Made by a program: the position numbers and the translations under genes
Shown here: piece after piece, positions 17,168-26,415 of the stretch
Layout of the letters: each line of letters begins with the position of its first letter
How positions within the stretch are numbered: position 1 is the first letter of the stretch
Origin: DATARH01 sp036268425
Lineage (GTDB): Bacteria; Pseudomonadota; Alphaproteobacteria; ATCC43930; CGMCC-115725
Assembly (NCBI GenBank): GCA_036268425.1
Contig: DATAUE010000006.1
Location: 1 to 64,000, forward strand
DNA: 64,000 bases
Direction of reading: 5' to 3'
Notes under the pieces: generated by a model
Database searches by the model: none
What the model was told of the DNA's origin: nothing
What the model saw: the letters and a program-made list of their open reading frames with translations, nothing else

Positions 17168-17935
17168 TCACCCATCCTTGAACTGAGGCTTACGCTTTTC
17201 GATAAATGCGGTCATTCCCTCGATCGCATCGGCCGTCTGAAACGCCAGCGTCGATAAATCAGCTTCGATCTTCAACCCATCATGCAGCGGCAGATCATGG
17301 GCGCGGCGGATGGCGTCGCGGGCGAGGCCCAATACCGGCAGGCTGTAGCCGGTCATCTCGCGAGCGAAGACCTGGCCGGCTTCGATCAGGTCGCCGTCGA
17401 TGATGCGGTTGACCATGCCCATGCGCTCGGCCTCGGCGGCGTCGATGCTGCGGCCGGTCAGGATCAGTTCGGTGGCGCGCGCCTCTCCAACCAGGCGCGG
17501 CAGCCGCTGCGTGCCGCCATAGCCGGGAATCAGCCCCAGTTTAATCTCGGGAAAACCGAGCTGTGCGGACGGAGCGGCCAGCCGGAAGGTGCAGGCCAAG
17601 GCCAGTTCGAGACCGCCGCCAAAAGCGTAGCCATTGATCAGTGCGATCGACGGCATCGGCAACTGGTCGAGCTTTGCCAGGACCGATTGTCCGAGCATCG
17701 CACCCGCGCGCTGCTCGACCAGCGTGCGGCCCATCAATTCCTTGATATCGGCGCCGGCGCAAAAAGCGCGGTCACCGGCGCCGGTGACCAGGAGGGCGCG
17801 CGCATCGCTGCTCGCCACCGTCTCGAGCATGCGGTTCAGGTCGTGCAATTGGCCAAAGCTCAGCGCATTGAGCGCTTCCGGCCGGTCGAGCGTGATCAGG
17901 GCCAGCTCGTCAATGCGGTTCATGTGAATCGCCAT
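17168..17935 (-). CDS. Enoyl-CoA hydratase/isomerase family protein (crotonase fold)
   Basis: 255 residues, standard crotonase length; hydrates or isomerises an alpha,beta-unsaturated acyl-CoA in the cytosol. Signature elements: the oxyanion hole segment DRAFCAGADIKEL, the second oxyanion glycine in NGYAFGGGLELALACTFRLA, and the acidic residue in FPEIKLGLIPGYGGTQRLPR. Starts only 2 nt after the acyl-CoA ligase stop, so the two are co-transcribed and probably translationally coupled. Substrate could be straight-chain or alicyclic; not determinable. Confidence 0.9.
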   Translation of the reverse strand: MAIHMNRIDELALITLDRPEALNALSFGQLHDLNRMLETVASSDARALLVTGAGDRAFCAGADIKELMGRTLVEQRAGAMLGQSVLAKLDQLPMPSIALINGYAFGGGLELALACTFRLAAPSAQLGFPEIKLGLIPGYGGTQRLPRLVGEARATELILTGRSIDAAEAERMGMVNRIIDGDLIEAGQVFAREMTGYSLPVLGLARDAIRRAHDLPLHDGLKIEADLSTLAFQTADAIEGMTAFIEKRKPQFKDG

Positions 17936-17937
17936 GC

Positions 17938-19629
17938 TCAGCCCTTTTCCTGCGCGTCAACTTCCGGCGCGTCGATTTCCGGTGGGGTCCAGCGCACCGG
18001 CAGCGGCCGGATGCGGCCCGACCGCGCCCATTCCACAAGTTCGCGTTTGAGGATCTTGCCGCTCGCGGTGAGCGGGTAGGCCGTCATCGCAATGTAATAT
18101 TCCGGCATGTCGTAGCGCGATAGCCCTGCCTGATGCAAATGGACGAGCAATTCCTGTGCCTCGGCACCGGTGCCGTTGTGAAAAATGACCGACAGGCAGA
18201 CCTTTTCGCCGAGCCGGCGATCGCCGACGCCGAACGCGGCACAGCGCGCCACTGCCGGATGGCGCATCGCCAAGTCTTCGATTTTAGCGGGATGGATGTT
18301 GTGGCCGCCGCGAATGATCAGGTCTTTTTTGCGCCCGGCGATTTCGAGGCAGCCGTTCTCGTCGATCCGCCCGAGATCGCCCGACATGAACCAGCCATCG
18401 CGATTGAACGAATCCTCGGTGGCCTGCTGATTGTCGAAATAGCCGAGGGTCAGGCAGGCGCCGCGCCCGCCGATCTCGCCGACCGTACCGGGCGCCGCCT
18501 CGATATCCGGGTTCTCCTGGTCCCAGATGCGGATTTCATAGGCGCGGCAGGCCCGACCGCAGGTCGCGACGATGGTTTCTGCCGGGTCGCTCGGCAGCGT
18601 GTATTGATGCGAGCCGTTTTCGGTCATCCCATACACATTTTGCGGGGTGACGCCGCGATCGAGAAACGCCTGCGCCACCTCACGCGGGATCGGCGATCCG
18701 GCCATGTAGAAGGTCTTTACATTACCCAGCCGGTCGAGCCTGCGGGCGCGCATCTGTTCGAGAATATCCATCGCGTGCGTCGGCACGCCCATCACGTAGG
18801 TGGCGCCGGTTTCGATGACCCAGTCGAGCGGGGTCTTGCCGGGCGGCGGTGCGTTGACCACCAGTTCGAGACCGGCCGCCATCATCTGCTCCAGCGCGAC
18901 GGTGCCGATATGATGGCTCATCGGGCTGAGGCTCAGGAGGATCGAGCTGTGGTCGTGATGCCAATCCTCGACCATCGCGCGGCCGTTGGCGAGCAGCGTG
19001 TTGTCGGAATGCATGACGCCTTTCGGCGTCCCGGTGGTGCCCGAGGTAAAAGCGAGATAGACGATCTTGTCGGGGTTGGCGTCGACCGGCGGCAACGGCC
19101 GCGCGCTGTCAGCGTCGGGAAACGGGGCGGCATTTGCGGCGCCTTCGCCCAGCGTATAGATGCGCCGCAGACTCGGCACTTCGGCGGCGGCAACAGCAAA
19201 GATGTTGGCGGCACGCGCATCGGCGCCGTAGCCGGGCTGAGCGAACAGCGCTGCGGCCCGCGTGCGCGTCAGCAGTTCGACGATTTCGGCGACCGTGTAA
19301 TTCTGATGCAATGAGGGGTTACAGACATATCCGTTGCGCGAGCAGGCGAGAAACACCGCCACCGCCTCGACCCGGTTCGGCAGCCACACCGCCACCCGCT
19401 CGCCGCGTTTAAGGCCGTGCGCATCGAGATCAGCCGCCACCGCCTCAACCAGTTTGAGCAGTGCCGCCCAGGTCAGCCGTCGCGTGCCGTCGCGCAGCGC
19501 GAAATCATCCGGCCGGGCTGCCGCATGCGCTTGCAGCAATGTGTACAGGGTGGCGGTGCACCATGCGCCGTCGGCGTAATATCGCAGAGCCGCCGCCGGA
19601 TCGTGCAGAGTGAGGAGCGTATTGGTCAT
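17938..19629 (-). CDS. AMP-dependent acyl-CoA synthetase (class I adenylate-forming; cyclohexanecarboxylate-CoA ligase-like)
   Basis: 563 residues. Activates a carboxylic acid with ATP and CoA. The adenylate-binding P-loop is YLAFTSGTTGTPKGVMHSDN (about residue 200), the A5 motif is VYGMTENGSH, the A7 motif is FMSGDLGRIDENGCLEI and the A10 lysine is ASGKILKRELVEW. Overall the sequence recalls AliA/BadA-neighbour ligases for alicyclic acids, but this is a family impression. Start ATG 19629 is chosen over an upstream extension of 18 codons because TNTLLTLHDP is family-like. First gene of the ligase-hydratase transcription unit. Confidence 0.88.
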   Translation of the reverse strand: MTNTLLTLHDPAAALRYYADGAWCTATLYTLLQAHAAARPDDFALRDGTRRLTWAALLKLVEAVAADLDAHGLKRGERVAVWLPNRVEAVAVFLACSRNGYVCNPSLHQNYTVAEIVELLTRTRAAALFAQPGYGADARAANIFAVAAAEVPSLRRIYTLGEGAANAAPFPDADSARPLPPVDANPDKIVYLAFTSGTTGTPKGVMHSDNTLLANGRAMVEDWHHDHSSILLSLSPMSHHIGTVALEQMMAAGLELVVNAPPPGKTPLDWVIETGATYVMGVPTHAMDILEQMRARRLDRLGNVKTFYMAGSPIPREVAQAFLDRGVTPQNVYGMTENGSHQYTLPSDPAETIVATCGRACRAYEIRIWDQENPDIEAAPGTVGEIGGRGACLTLGYFDNQQATEDSFNRDGWFMSGDLGRIDENGCLEIAGRKKDLIIRGGHNIHPAKIEDLAMRHPAVARCAAFGVGDRRLGEKVCLSVIFHNGTGAEAQELLVHLHQAGLSRYDMPEYYIAMTAYPLTASGKILKRELVEWARSGRIRPLPVRWTPPEIDAPEVDAQEKG

Positions 19630-20023
19630 CGGGTTGTTATCACCGGACGCGCGAGCCGCTCGCCGCCACCGGAAATAATCCACCCCCGATTGCCGGTTGC
19701 TGACGCATGCATCTCCACCACCATGCCTCCGGAAATAGTCGCATGACTGCCAGCGACATCACAATCGTAACAACGGGGATCGACGCCATCGGGAAGGTAT
19801 GGCGAACGGCGTGCGGCACGCCGCGGATGTTCGGCAACGCAACCGGCAGAAGAGGCGCTCTCGCTGTTGGGGGCTTTCGCACAGCCTCCGGCTCCCGTGG
19901 CTGAACATCGAGGGCACGTCACAACGCGCTGCATGTTCAGTCAAGCGGGGTCAACTCCATTCAATTGTACCTGTGTGGCGCCAATCCCTCGGACCCGCGT
20001 CGCAAGGCCAGTATACACGCTAC
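19630..20023. other. Intergenic region, 394 bp
   Basis: Lies between the start of the acyl-CoA ligase gene and the end of the TPR gene, both on the minus strand, so it should hold the ligase promoter. No convincing ORF, RNA gene or strong hairpin was seen. Confidence 0.5.
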
Positions 20024-21394
20024 TCAAGAACCGCGTCGAACGAGCCGCATTAGTTCCACTGATGCGGTGTCGAATACATGATCCCAGTCTCCATCCGCTC
20101 GCGGACGAAACAGCCGGACCGATGGATACCACGGGTTATCTGTGCGATCGAGCAGCCACAGCCAATGTGCGACATGGCCCAGCAGTACCCAGACGGGTCT
20201 ACCAAGCGCACCAGCGAGATGGGCGACAGCACTGTCGGTCATAATGATGAGATCGAGTGCACCGACAGCTGCGGCGGTATCACCAAAATCATTTAGGTAG
20301 GGAGCCAGATCAATGATCGGTGAGCCGCGCGGCAGTGAAGCTAGTTCGTCTGTCCGCGGTCCCTTCTGCAAGCTGAAAAGTTGAACGCCGGGGACCGCGA
20401 ATGCCTTGAAGAATTTAAGCAGGGGCTGCGCTCGATCCCGATTCCGTTTGAAGGTCACGCTGCCTGACCAAACGATGCCAACTTTCAGGCGGCCTGACGC
20501 AGTCGCAATCGCATCTTGAAGTTCTTTGGGATACGGCTTGGGAGTTAACAAGTAAGGGGGACTCGGGATCGAGTGCATGTCGTAGGTAAACAGCGAGGGT
20601 AGGCTGCAGAAGTAACAATGAAATTCAGCTTCGGGTATTGGTTGTCCCTGTGGAATTATTTGATCGGCGACTCCCATAGTCTCGATTAAAGAAGCGACTT
20701 CCAATTGGCATTCAATTAAAAGTTCGCCACCTAAGGCTTTTACCTTCGGGAGGTAACGTGCTGCCCACAGGGTATCCCCAAACCCCTGCTCTACAAGCAA
20801 GACCAGGCGTTGGCCAGCATACGATCGCCCGTCCCAAGGTGCACCAGGACGTTTGCGCTGCGGAAGTTGTCCCGTTACACGACGAATCTCGTAATCTTTC
20901 CAGCCTTCGCGATAATTGCCGAGGTAGAGATAGCTACGCGCACGATCCCAGCGGGCATTGTGATGTTGCGGATTGATCTCCAAAGCACGCGTGTAGGCGA
21001 TAACGGCCTCGCCGTGTTGCCCCGCTTCTGCAAACGAAACGCCGAGGTTACGGCGCAGAAGGCTGTCATTTGGCGCTAGCTCGATGGCGCGCTGATGGCA
21101 TTCGATCGCACTTTTCAGATACCGTAGCTTTGTTAAGCAGTTACCGAGATTTGTCCAAATCCCAGCGTTGTTCGGATTTAGAGCCACCGCATCGCGATAA
21201 CACCAAAGGGCATCCAGGTTCCGTCCCAATGCCGCCAACATGACTCCACGGGCGTTCCGAATATCCGCGTTACCGCGGTCTTCCGTGATGGCGGCCGCCA
21301 GCAGAGCCTCGGCCTCGGCGAACTTGCCGGCTTCGTACAGTTCCTTGGCAGCGCGGTAGGCTTCTATCGATCTTCTGGATTGTGCTGCTGCCAT
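20024..21394 (-). CDS. TPR protein with a glycosyltransferase family 9-like C-terminal domain
   Basis: 456 residues, no signal peptide. The first ~190 residues are about five TPR units (for example AGIWTNLGNCLTKLRYLKSA, LLRRNLGVSFAEAGQHGEA). The C-terminal half has a GT-B-like fold: LVLLVEQGFGDTLWAARYL, KVGIVWSGSVTFKRNRDRA and LDLIIMTDSAVAHLAGALGR, the last resembling the nucleotide-sugar site of GT9 heptosyltransferases. Proteins of this type are found near O-antigen, flagellin-glycosylation or other glycan genes, but no substrate is known. It neighbours the lipid A cluster. GC is moderately lower than the flanks. Confidence 0.75.
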   Translation of the reverse strand: MAAAQSRRSIEAYRAAKELYEAGKFAEAEALLAAAITEDRGNADIRNARGVMLAALGRNLDALWCYRDAVALNPNNAGIWTNLGNCLTKLRYLKSAIECHQRAIELAPNDSLLRRNLGVSFAEAGQHGEAVIAYTRALEINPQHHNARWDRARSYLYLGNYREGWKDYEIRRVTGQLPQRKRPGAPWDGRSYAGQRLVLLVEQGFGDTLWAARYLPKVKALGGELLIECQLEVASLIETMGVADQIIPQGQPIPEAEFHCYFCSLPSLFTYDMHSIPSPPYLLTPKPYPKELQDAIATASGRLKVGIVWSGSVTFKRNRDRAQPLLKFFKAFAVPGVQLFSLQKGPRTDELASLPRGSPIIDLAPYLNDFGDTAAAVGALDLIIMTDSAVAHLAGALGRPVWVLLGHVAHWLWLLDRTDNPWYPSVRLFRPRADGDWDHVFDTASVELMRLVRRGS

Positions 21395-21585
21395 AGGCTT
21401 GACTTCTTCGACAGATCGGGCCGGCGAAATTGCACAACCGTGTCAGATCGCGCAATGACGCCCTGCACTTCGTGAACAGGCGCTGACGGATGATACCAGC
21501 GGGCTTGCTGACATGCCCTCAATGTTCGTCTGCAGAGTCTGTTAGTGGGCCGGATAACGCCCTTGGCTTTTCCGGCCGGTCTATT

Positions 21586-22488
21586 TTAATCCGGCCAGCG
21601 CCGATGCACCCAAAACCACTGCTCGGGCCGGTCGCGAACCCAGCCTTCCAGTGTCCGGTTGACGGCTTCCATCAAGGAGGCGACATCGGTGTCGCGGTTA
21701 CCAGATCGCACGACCGTCAGCGGTGCGCCGATCGTCAGGCGGAAATGCGCGCCGCCGAGCCGCTCGACGCGCGCCGGCAACACAGCGCAATCGAAATGCA
21801 AGGCCAGCGTCGCCAGTGACGGTGCGGTCATCGCCGGGCGGCCGAAAAACGGCACCGGGATGCCGTCGCCAAGCTTCTGGTCGACCAGCAGCGCCAGATG
21901 TGCCCCCCGCCGCAGCGCCGCCAGCGCGCGGCGCGAAGCGACAGCGCCTTTCGGGATGAATTCGCTGTCCTTGCCGCGGAACCGCGCCACCATGCGATCG
22001 ACCAGCGGATTGTTGGCGGCGCGGTAGATCTGCGCCACGTCGATGCCGTATTGCCCGGCCGCCAGCGCCGCGATCTCCCAGTTGCCGATATGACCGCCGA
22101 AAATGATGGCGGAGCGCTTGTCGGCGGTGACCCGGTCAAGATGTTCGAGGCCGGCGGTTTCGACCCGGCCATCCGCCGCAAAGACCCGCAACCGCTGCAG
22201 ATGGGGATATTCCGCGACGACCCGGCCGAGATTATCCCACATGCCGCGCAGGATGTTTTCAATGTCGCCGGCGCGCAGCTCGGGAAATGCGGCTTGCAAA
22301 TTCAGTCGGGCGCGTTTCGACACGCCGAGATGCGGTCCGATCGCCCGCCCGAGAAAGCCGCCGAACGCCGATGCGGTATCAAGCGGCAACAGCCCCATCG
22401 CGGCGAAAAACAGCGCCGCGCCGCTTGCTTCGATGCGGTAAGGCCAGCCGACCGGGGTGGCCGGCGGTTCAACCGTTTGTGCGGTCAT
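21586..22488 (-). CDS. LpxL/HtrB-family Kdo2-lipid A late acyltransferase
   Basis: 300 residues. Transfers a secondary acyl chain to a lipid A precursor at the inner membrane. The catalytic HX4E motif is in FGGHIGNWEIAALAAG, and IPVPFFGRPAMTAPSLATLA and EQWFWVHRRW near the C-terminus are family hallmarks. One N-terminal hydrophobic segment (GAALFFAAMGLLPLD). ATG 22488 is used; it overlaps the end of lpxK by 20 nt, indicating coupling. The longer open frame upstream reads through lpxK in another frame and is rejected. Confidence 0.88.
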   Translation of the reverse strand: MTAQTVEPPATPVGWPYRIEASGAALFFAAMGLLPLDTASAFGGFLGRAIGPHLGVSKRARLNLQAAFPELRAGDIENILRGMWDNLGRVVAEYPHLQRLRVFAADGRVETAGLEHLDRVTADKRSAIIFGGHIGNWEIAALAAGQYGIDVAQIYRAANNPLVDRMVARFRGKDSEFIPKGAVASRRALAALRRGAHLALLVDQKLGDGIPVPFFGRPAMTAPSLATLALHFDCAVLPARVERLGGAHFRLTIGAPLTVVRSGNRDTDVASLMEAVNRTLEGWVRDRPEQWFWVHRRWPD

Positions 22489-23458
22489 GTGCCGGATGCC
22501 GCAATACGGCGGCAAGGAGTTGCGCGACCTCGCATTCGTCGTGCCAGCGTAAATCGACCTTGAAAACCGCGATATCCCAGCGCAACGGCGATGGTAGCCG
22601 GACCCAATCCTTTGCGGTCGTGACCAGGATGGCGTCACTGTCCGAAGCCTGTTGCCGCAAGCGGGCGATTTGGATTTCCGTAAATGGATGGTGGTCCGGA
22701 AAGGATTGCGTCGCGGCCACTATCGCGCCGCTGGCGGTAAGGCTGGCAAAGAATTTAGCTGGGCGCCCGATGCCCGCAAACGCGACAACGCGCGCGCCGG
22801 CTACGCGATCGGCGTGCCGCGGCACTAGAGTCGCGCGCAGTACCGGGCGGCCGGCGCGATCCACGCTGTCGGGGGCATCGTCTTTTCCGATCAGCACAAT
22901 TGCGTCGGCGCGTGCCAGTCCGGCGCCGATCGGCTCGCGCAACGGCCCCGCGGGCATCACCCGACTGTTGCCAAAACCGTATTCGGCATCGACGACCACC
23001 AGCGACAAATTCTTCGCGATGCTGGGGTTCTGGAACCCGTCATCGAGCAGGACGAGTTCGGCGCCTGCCGTTGCGGCGGCACGGATGCCGGCGGCGCGGT
23101 CGCGGGCAATCCAGCACGGCGTTACTGCCGCAATCAGCAAGGCTTCGTCGCCGACGGCGATGGCGTCGTGGCGTGTCGGATCGACCCGCACCGGCCCGGC
23201 GAGACGGCCGCCATAGCCGCGCGTGACGACATGCGCAGCCATGTGCCGCGCCGCCAGCCTGGCTAGCGACAGGACAACGGGGGTCTTGCCTGACCCGCCG
23301 GCGACGAGATTGCCGACGCAGACGACCGGAACAGGGGCGCGATAGGGTCGGGTAAGAGCACGGCGCAATCGCGCGGCGGTGTCCCATACCGTGCCCAGTG
23401 GGGTCAGCAATCCGGCGGCAAGGCCGGGTGGTGCGTGCCAGAACTCAGGGGCGCGCAT
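22469..23458 (-). CDS. lpxK: Tetraacyldisaccharide 4'-kinase
   Basis: 329 residues. Phosphorylates the 4' position of the tetraacyl-disaccharide 1-phosphate to make lipid IVA at the inner membrane, using ATP. Visible: a P-loop in CVGNLVAGGSGKTPVVLSLA, VTRGYGGRLAGPVRVD, the LLDDGFQNPSIAKNLSLVVV motif (DGFQ is LpxK-specific) and ITTAKDWVRL-like VTTAKDWVRLPSPL at the C-terminus. ATG 23458 overlaps the end of waaA by 14 nt; the upstream part of the open frame is a shadow of waaA. Confidence 0.94.
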   Translation of the reverse strand: MRAPEFWHAPPGLAAGLLTPLGTVWDTAARLRRALTRPYRAPVPVVCVGNLVAGGSGKTPVVLSLARLAARHMAAHVVTRGYGGRLAGPVRVDPTRHDAIAVGDEALLIAAVTPCWIARDRAAGIRAAATAGAELVLLDDGFQNPSIAKNLSLVVVDAEYGFGNSRVMPAGPLREPIGAGLARADAIVLIGKDDAPDSVDRAGRPVLRATLVPRHADRVAGARVVAFAGIGRPAKFFASLTASGAIVAATQSFPDHHPFTEIQIARLRQQASDSDAILVTTAKDWVRLPSPLRWDIAVFKVDLRWHDECEVAQLLAAVLRHPAHDRTNG

Positions 23459-24794
23459 CGGCGCCGACGGCGCGGTGCCGCAGGATCGGCGCCGGGCTTG
23501 CGTCGCGAACGATCGGCGCCAGCGCATCGAGCCACGGTGCAAAACGGTCGAGCACAGCATCCAGCGTGCCGCTGCTGGCGGCGGCGACGCGGGCGGCAAT
23601 TTCGGCCTGCCGGCGCCGTCCATCCGGATCGGTGAGCAATCGCGATACCGCCGTGGCGAGCGTATCGGCGTCGTGCACCGTCATTGCGGCATTGGCGCTG
23701 TCCAGGGCTTCGGTGATTGCGGCACAGTTTGCCATGTCCGGTCCGTGCAGGATCGCGCAGTCGAGCCGCGCTGCCTCGAACGGATTATGACCGCCCTTGC
23801 GGACCAGCGAGCCGCCGATAAAACCGATGCCCGCGATGCGGAAGAACAGGCCGAGTTCGCCCAGCGTATCGACGAGATAGATGTCTGTCTCCGCCGTGAC
23901 CGGCTCAGCCGCGCCGCGGCGCGCGACCCGCAGCCTGCGCTGGCTCAGCATTTCGGCCAGGGCTGGTCCGCGCACCGGATGGCGCGGTGCGATGATCGTC
24001 ATCAGCCCCGGATGCTGTGCCGCTAGGCAAGCATGGGCGTCGGCAATGATTTCCTCTTCCCCCGCATGGGTGCTCGCCGCAAGCCATAAAGGCCGCTGGC
24101 CGATCTCCCGCTGCAATGCGCTAAGGACCAACGGGTCGGCCGCCAGCGGCGATGCGGCGGCTTTTAAATCGCCGACACTGGTTGCTCCGGTCGCTCCGAG
24201 CAGGCGAAACCGTTCCGCTTGCGCCTCGTCTTGTGCGAGGCACAAAGCGAACGCCTGCAGCACCGGTTGCACCAGCCCCGGAACAGCACGCCACCGTGCC
24301 AGAGAACGGGCCGACAACCGCGCATTTGCCAACAGCAGCGGAATGCCGCGGCGATGGCTCGCCAACACAAGGTTCGGCCACAATTCGGACTCTACCCAGA
24401 TCGCGAGGTCGGGGTGCCAGTGTGACAGAAATCGGTCGACCGAGCGCGGCGTATCAACCGGCACGTATTGATGCCGCGCCCCCGCCGGCAGCCGGGATTG
24501 CAGCAGGCGCGCGGCAGCTACCGTGCCGGTGGTCATCAGCACCGCAATCCTCGGTCGTTCCGCGAGCACGCGGTCGAGCAGGGCCAGCACGGAATTGGCT
24601 TCGCCGACACTTGCCGCGTGTATCCATAGGAGCGGTCCGTCCGGCCGTCGGGTGTCGGTGATGCCGAAGCGCTCACCGAGGCGCTCGCGATCTTCCTTGC
24701 CGCGGCGGCAGCGCGCGTTGAGATACTGTGCGACCAGCGGCGCCAGGGCTGCTGTTGCGATGCGATAAAAAAATGGCCAGGCCGGGTGCGTCAT
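23445..24794 (-). CDS. waaA: 3-deoxy-D-manno-octulosonic acid transferase
   Basis: 449 residues. GT-B transferase that adds Kdo from CMP-Kdo to lipid IVA at the inner membrane. Visible: the N-terminal membrane-associated segment (FFYRIATAALAPLVAQYL), the acceptor/catalytic region LLWIHAASVGEANSVLALLD with the conserved Glu, and the C-terminal FRIAGIGFIGGSLVRKGGHN and NPFEAARLDCAILHGPDMAN CMP-binding region. Upstream member of a three-gene overlapping series waaA-lpxK-lpxL. Start ATG 24794 is set by the family N-terminus MTHPAWPFFYR. Confidence 0.93.
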   Translation of the reverse strand: MTHPAWPFFYRIATAALAPLVAQYLNARCRRGKEDRERLGERFGITDTRRPDGPLLWIHAASVGEANSVLALLDRVLAERPRIAVLMTTGTVAAARLLQSRLPAGARHQYVPVDTPRSVDRFLSHWHPDLAIWVESELWPNLVLASHRRGIPLLLANARLSARSLARWRAVPGLVQPVLQAFALCLAQDEAQAERFRLLGATGATSVGDLKAAASPLAADPLVLSALQREIGQRPLWLAASTHAGEEEIIADAHACLAAQHPGLMTIIAPRHPVRGPALAEMLSQRRLRVARRGAAEPVTAETDIYLVDTLGELGLFFRIAGIGFIGGSLVRKGGHNPFEAARLDCAILHGPDMANCAAITEALDSANAAMTVHDADTLATAVSRLLTDPDGRRRQAEIAARVAAASSGTLDAVLDRFAPWLDALAPIVRDASPAPILRHRAVGADARP

Positions 24795-25272
24795 ACAGGC
24801 GCTACGGCCGCGCCCGATCGGACCATTGGGAGGTACACACAATCTGTGTGTCTCCCCTCACCCGAGGCCCGATGAAGATCGCCAAAATGCCTCACGTTTC
24901 ATGTGATCGCGTCAAACGCCGTTACCACGGCCGAATGGGTGCCGATGGATGTCCGGAAGACAACCGGGCGCAAGCTCTTTTTGCACAAATTCCGGCAGGA
25001 TGTCAGCCGCGAAGAGGCAAACGATCTATCAGTCGATATCGTCTGCGGGTTCAAATGGCAGATTGCCAAGGCACGCGGCCGACCAGCCACCCGATGGATG
25101 CACCCGACCGTGCCCCATCAACTCGACATCCCGAACCTTCCCCTCGACTCGCTGATCAGACCGAGGAAGAATCTTCAGCCTAGCGAAAACCGGCGGCGCT
25201 TTTGGCGGCTCACGAGGGAGCCGAATTTTTATGCCGGCAGTTTCGCCGTTTCGGTGAGGGCAACGGTAGCGT
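24795..25272. other. Intergenic region upstream of waaA, 478 bp
   Basis: Separates the small membrane-protein gene from waaA. It must carry the waaA-lpxK-lpxL promoter. It also contains an open frame of unclear status (24903-25286 +, listed separately). No hairpin terminator or RNA gene was recognised. Confidence 0.4.
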
Positions 25273-25286
25273 TTACCGTTTTCTGA
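24903..25286 (+). CDS. Doubtful hypothetical ORF
   Basis: 127 codons from a GTG (an ATG is at 24948). The first two thirds (VRKTTGRKLFLHKFRQDVS, VDIVCGFKWQIAKARGRPAT) have acceptable codon use and look protein-like; the last third is Arg-rich and unconvincing. It runs opposite to its neighbours and overlaps the end of the small membrane protein by 14 nt. No family recognised; it may be a remnant. Confidence 0.22.
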   Translation: MIASNAVTTAEWVPMDVRKTTGRKLFLHKFRQDVSREEANDLSVDIVCGFKWQIAKARGRPATRWMHPTVPHQLDIPNLPLDSLIRPRKNLQPSENRRRFWRLTREPNFYAGSFAVSVRATVAFTVF

Positions 25287-25455
25287 TGCTGGGATTAAGC
25301 GTGTGGTGAAACGCCATCGCAATAACAATTAATAGGATGGCGAACACATAATATTGCGGCTTGTCGAACCACCACGCCATCATCCACAAAAACACACCGA
25401 TGCCGCCAAATACCGTCTCCGCAGCCCATCCGACGAGATAGACAAAATGTGCCAT
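25273..25455 (-). CDS. Small inner-membrane protein, two predicted helices
   Basis: 60 residues: an N-terminal hydrophobic span (VYLVGWAAETVFGGIGVFLW), a short charged turn with DKPQYY, and a second span (YVFAILLIVIAMAFHH). A GGGG-containing site lies ~8 nt before the ATG. No family recognised. It sits between the DUF374 and waaA genes on the same strand and may belong to the envelope group; function unknown. Confidence 0.5.
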   Translation of the reverse strand: MAHFVYLVGWAAETVFGGIGVFLWMMAWWFDKPQYYVFAILLIVIAMAFHHTLNPSIRKR

Positions 25456-25608
25456 TGCGTTGCCCCAGCGTCCAAAAGCGCCAGCAACGCCACGACCAAT
25501 CAGCGAGTCAAAAAATTAGATGGTTAACGATCCCTCGCTACCCCTAATAGGTTCAAAACGCCAAGCGGCACCCCCCCTTGCGCCAGGAGAGCACCGCGGC
25601 GTCTATTA

Positions 25609-26415
25609 TTACGGGGGTGCGCAAGGGTGCCGGAAACCGGTAGAAACCCGACACTCTTGGTCATGCTGGATAGGCCATCCCCGGCCGTTCGGCGCTGTCG
25701 CCCCGCTGGCCGCAAGCGGCATTGCGGCGCCGTGACCGACCCGGCGGTCGGCCTCCGCGGCGAGATCGTTCATGCGTCGCTCGACCGTGAGGCGCGCGGC
25801 TTCGACACCGGCAGGGTCGAGGTCGGGCGCAACGTCGATCGGCTCGCCCCACAGAAATACGCCGTGCCCGAAGGGCAGCGCCAGATGAAACCGATCCCAG
25901 GTGCCGAGCACGCGACGGCGGCTGGTAGCGAATACGACAGGCACGATCGGCACCCGCGCAAGGCGCGCCGTGTTGACGATGCCACTGCTCGCAACCATCG
26001 CCGGGCCGGCTGGGCCGTCCGGCGTGATGCCGACGCAATCGCCGGCCGCCAGATGCTTCAGCATTGCCCGCAGGGCGGCGCGGCCGCCATGCCGGCTCGA
26101 TCCGGCGACCGAGCGCACGCCGAAATACGTCACCGCATCGGCAATGATACGGCCGTCGCGATGTGCCGAAATCAGCATGTGCATGGGCGCGAGCCGCTGC
26201 CACACCATCGGGATCATCAACAGCCGGCCGTGCCAGAAAGCAAGGATGAAGCTGCGTCCGTCCGCGCGCAGGTCACGCGGAATGGCGGCGCCGTCAACAC
26301 TCCAGCGGTTGGTGGCAAAGACGAGGCGGATGTAGAGGTGAATGACCCAGCACAGGACCTTCTGCGTCTGGTCGCTGCGCAAAAGGCGCCGCATCCAGCG
26401 GCCCAGCATCGTCAT
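25609..26415 (-). CDS. DUF374 lysophospholipid acyltransferase-family protein
   Basis: 268 residues. DUF374 proteins resemble LPLAT acyltransferases and are regularly found beside msbA/waaA in alphaproteobacteria. Visible: ILAFWHGRLLMIPMVWQRL, the SAHRDGRIIADAVTYFG block with HxxxxI/D-like catalytic region, GSSRHGGRAALRAMLKHL and CVGITPDGPAGP. One N-terminal hydrophobic segment. The ATG overlaps the msbA stop by 4 nt (ATGA), showing translational coupling. The C-terminus beyond ~235 is longer than usual and low in recognisable features. Acyl donor and acceptor are not known; a role in lipid A or phospholipid supply is inferred from position. Confidence 0.82.
   Translation of the reverse strand: MTMLGRWMRRLLRSDQTQKVLCWVIHLYIRLVFATNRWSVDGAAIPRDLRADGRSFILAFWHGRLLMIPMVWQRLAPMHMLISAHRDGRIIADAVTYFGVRSVAGSSRHGGRAALRAMLKHLAAGDCVGITPDGPAGPAMVASSGIVNTARLARVPIVPVVFATSRRRVLGTWDRFHLALPFGHGVFLWGEPIDVAPDLDPAGVEAARLTVERRMNDLAAEADRRVGHGAAMPLAASGATAPNGRGWPIQHDQECRVSTGFRHPCAPP

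Noticed and set aside
18133..19314. 393-codon plus-strand frame opposite the acyl-CoA ligase
   Set aside because: Complementary to a fully motif-supported ligase; no recognisable domain.
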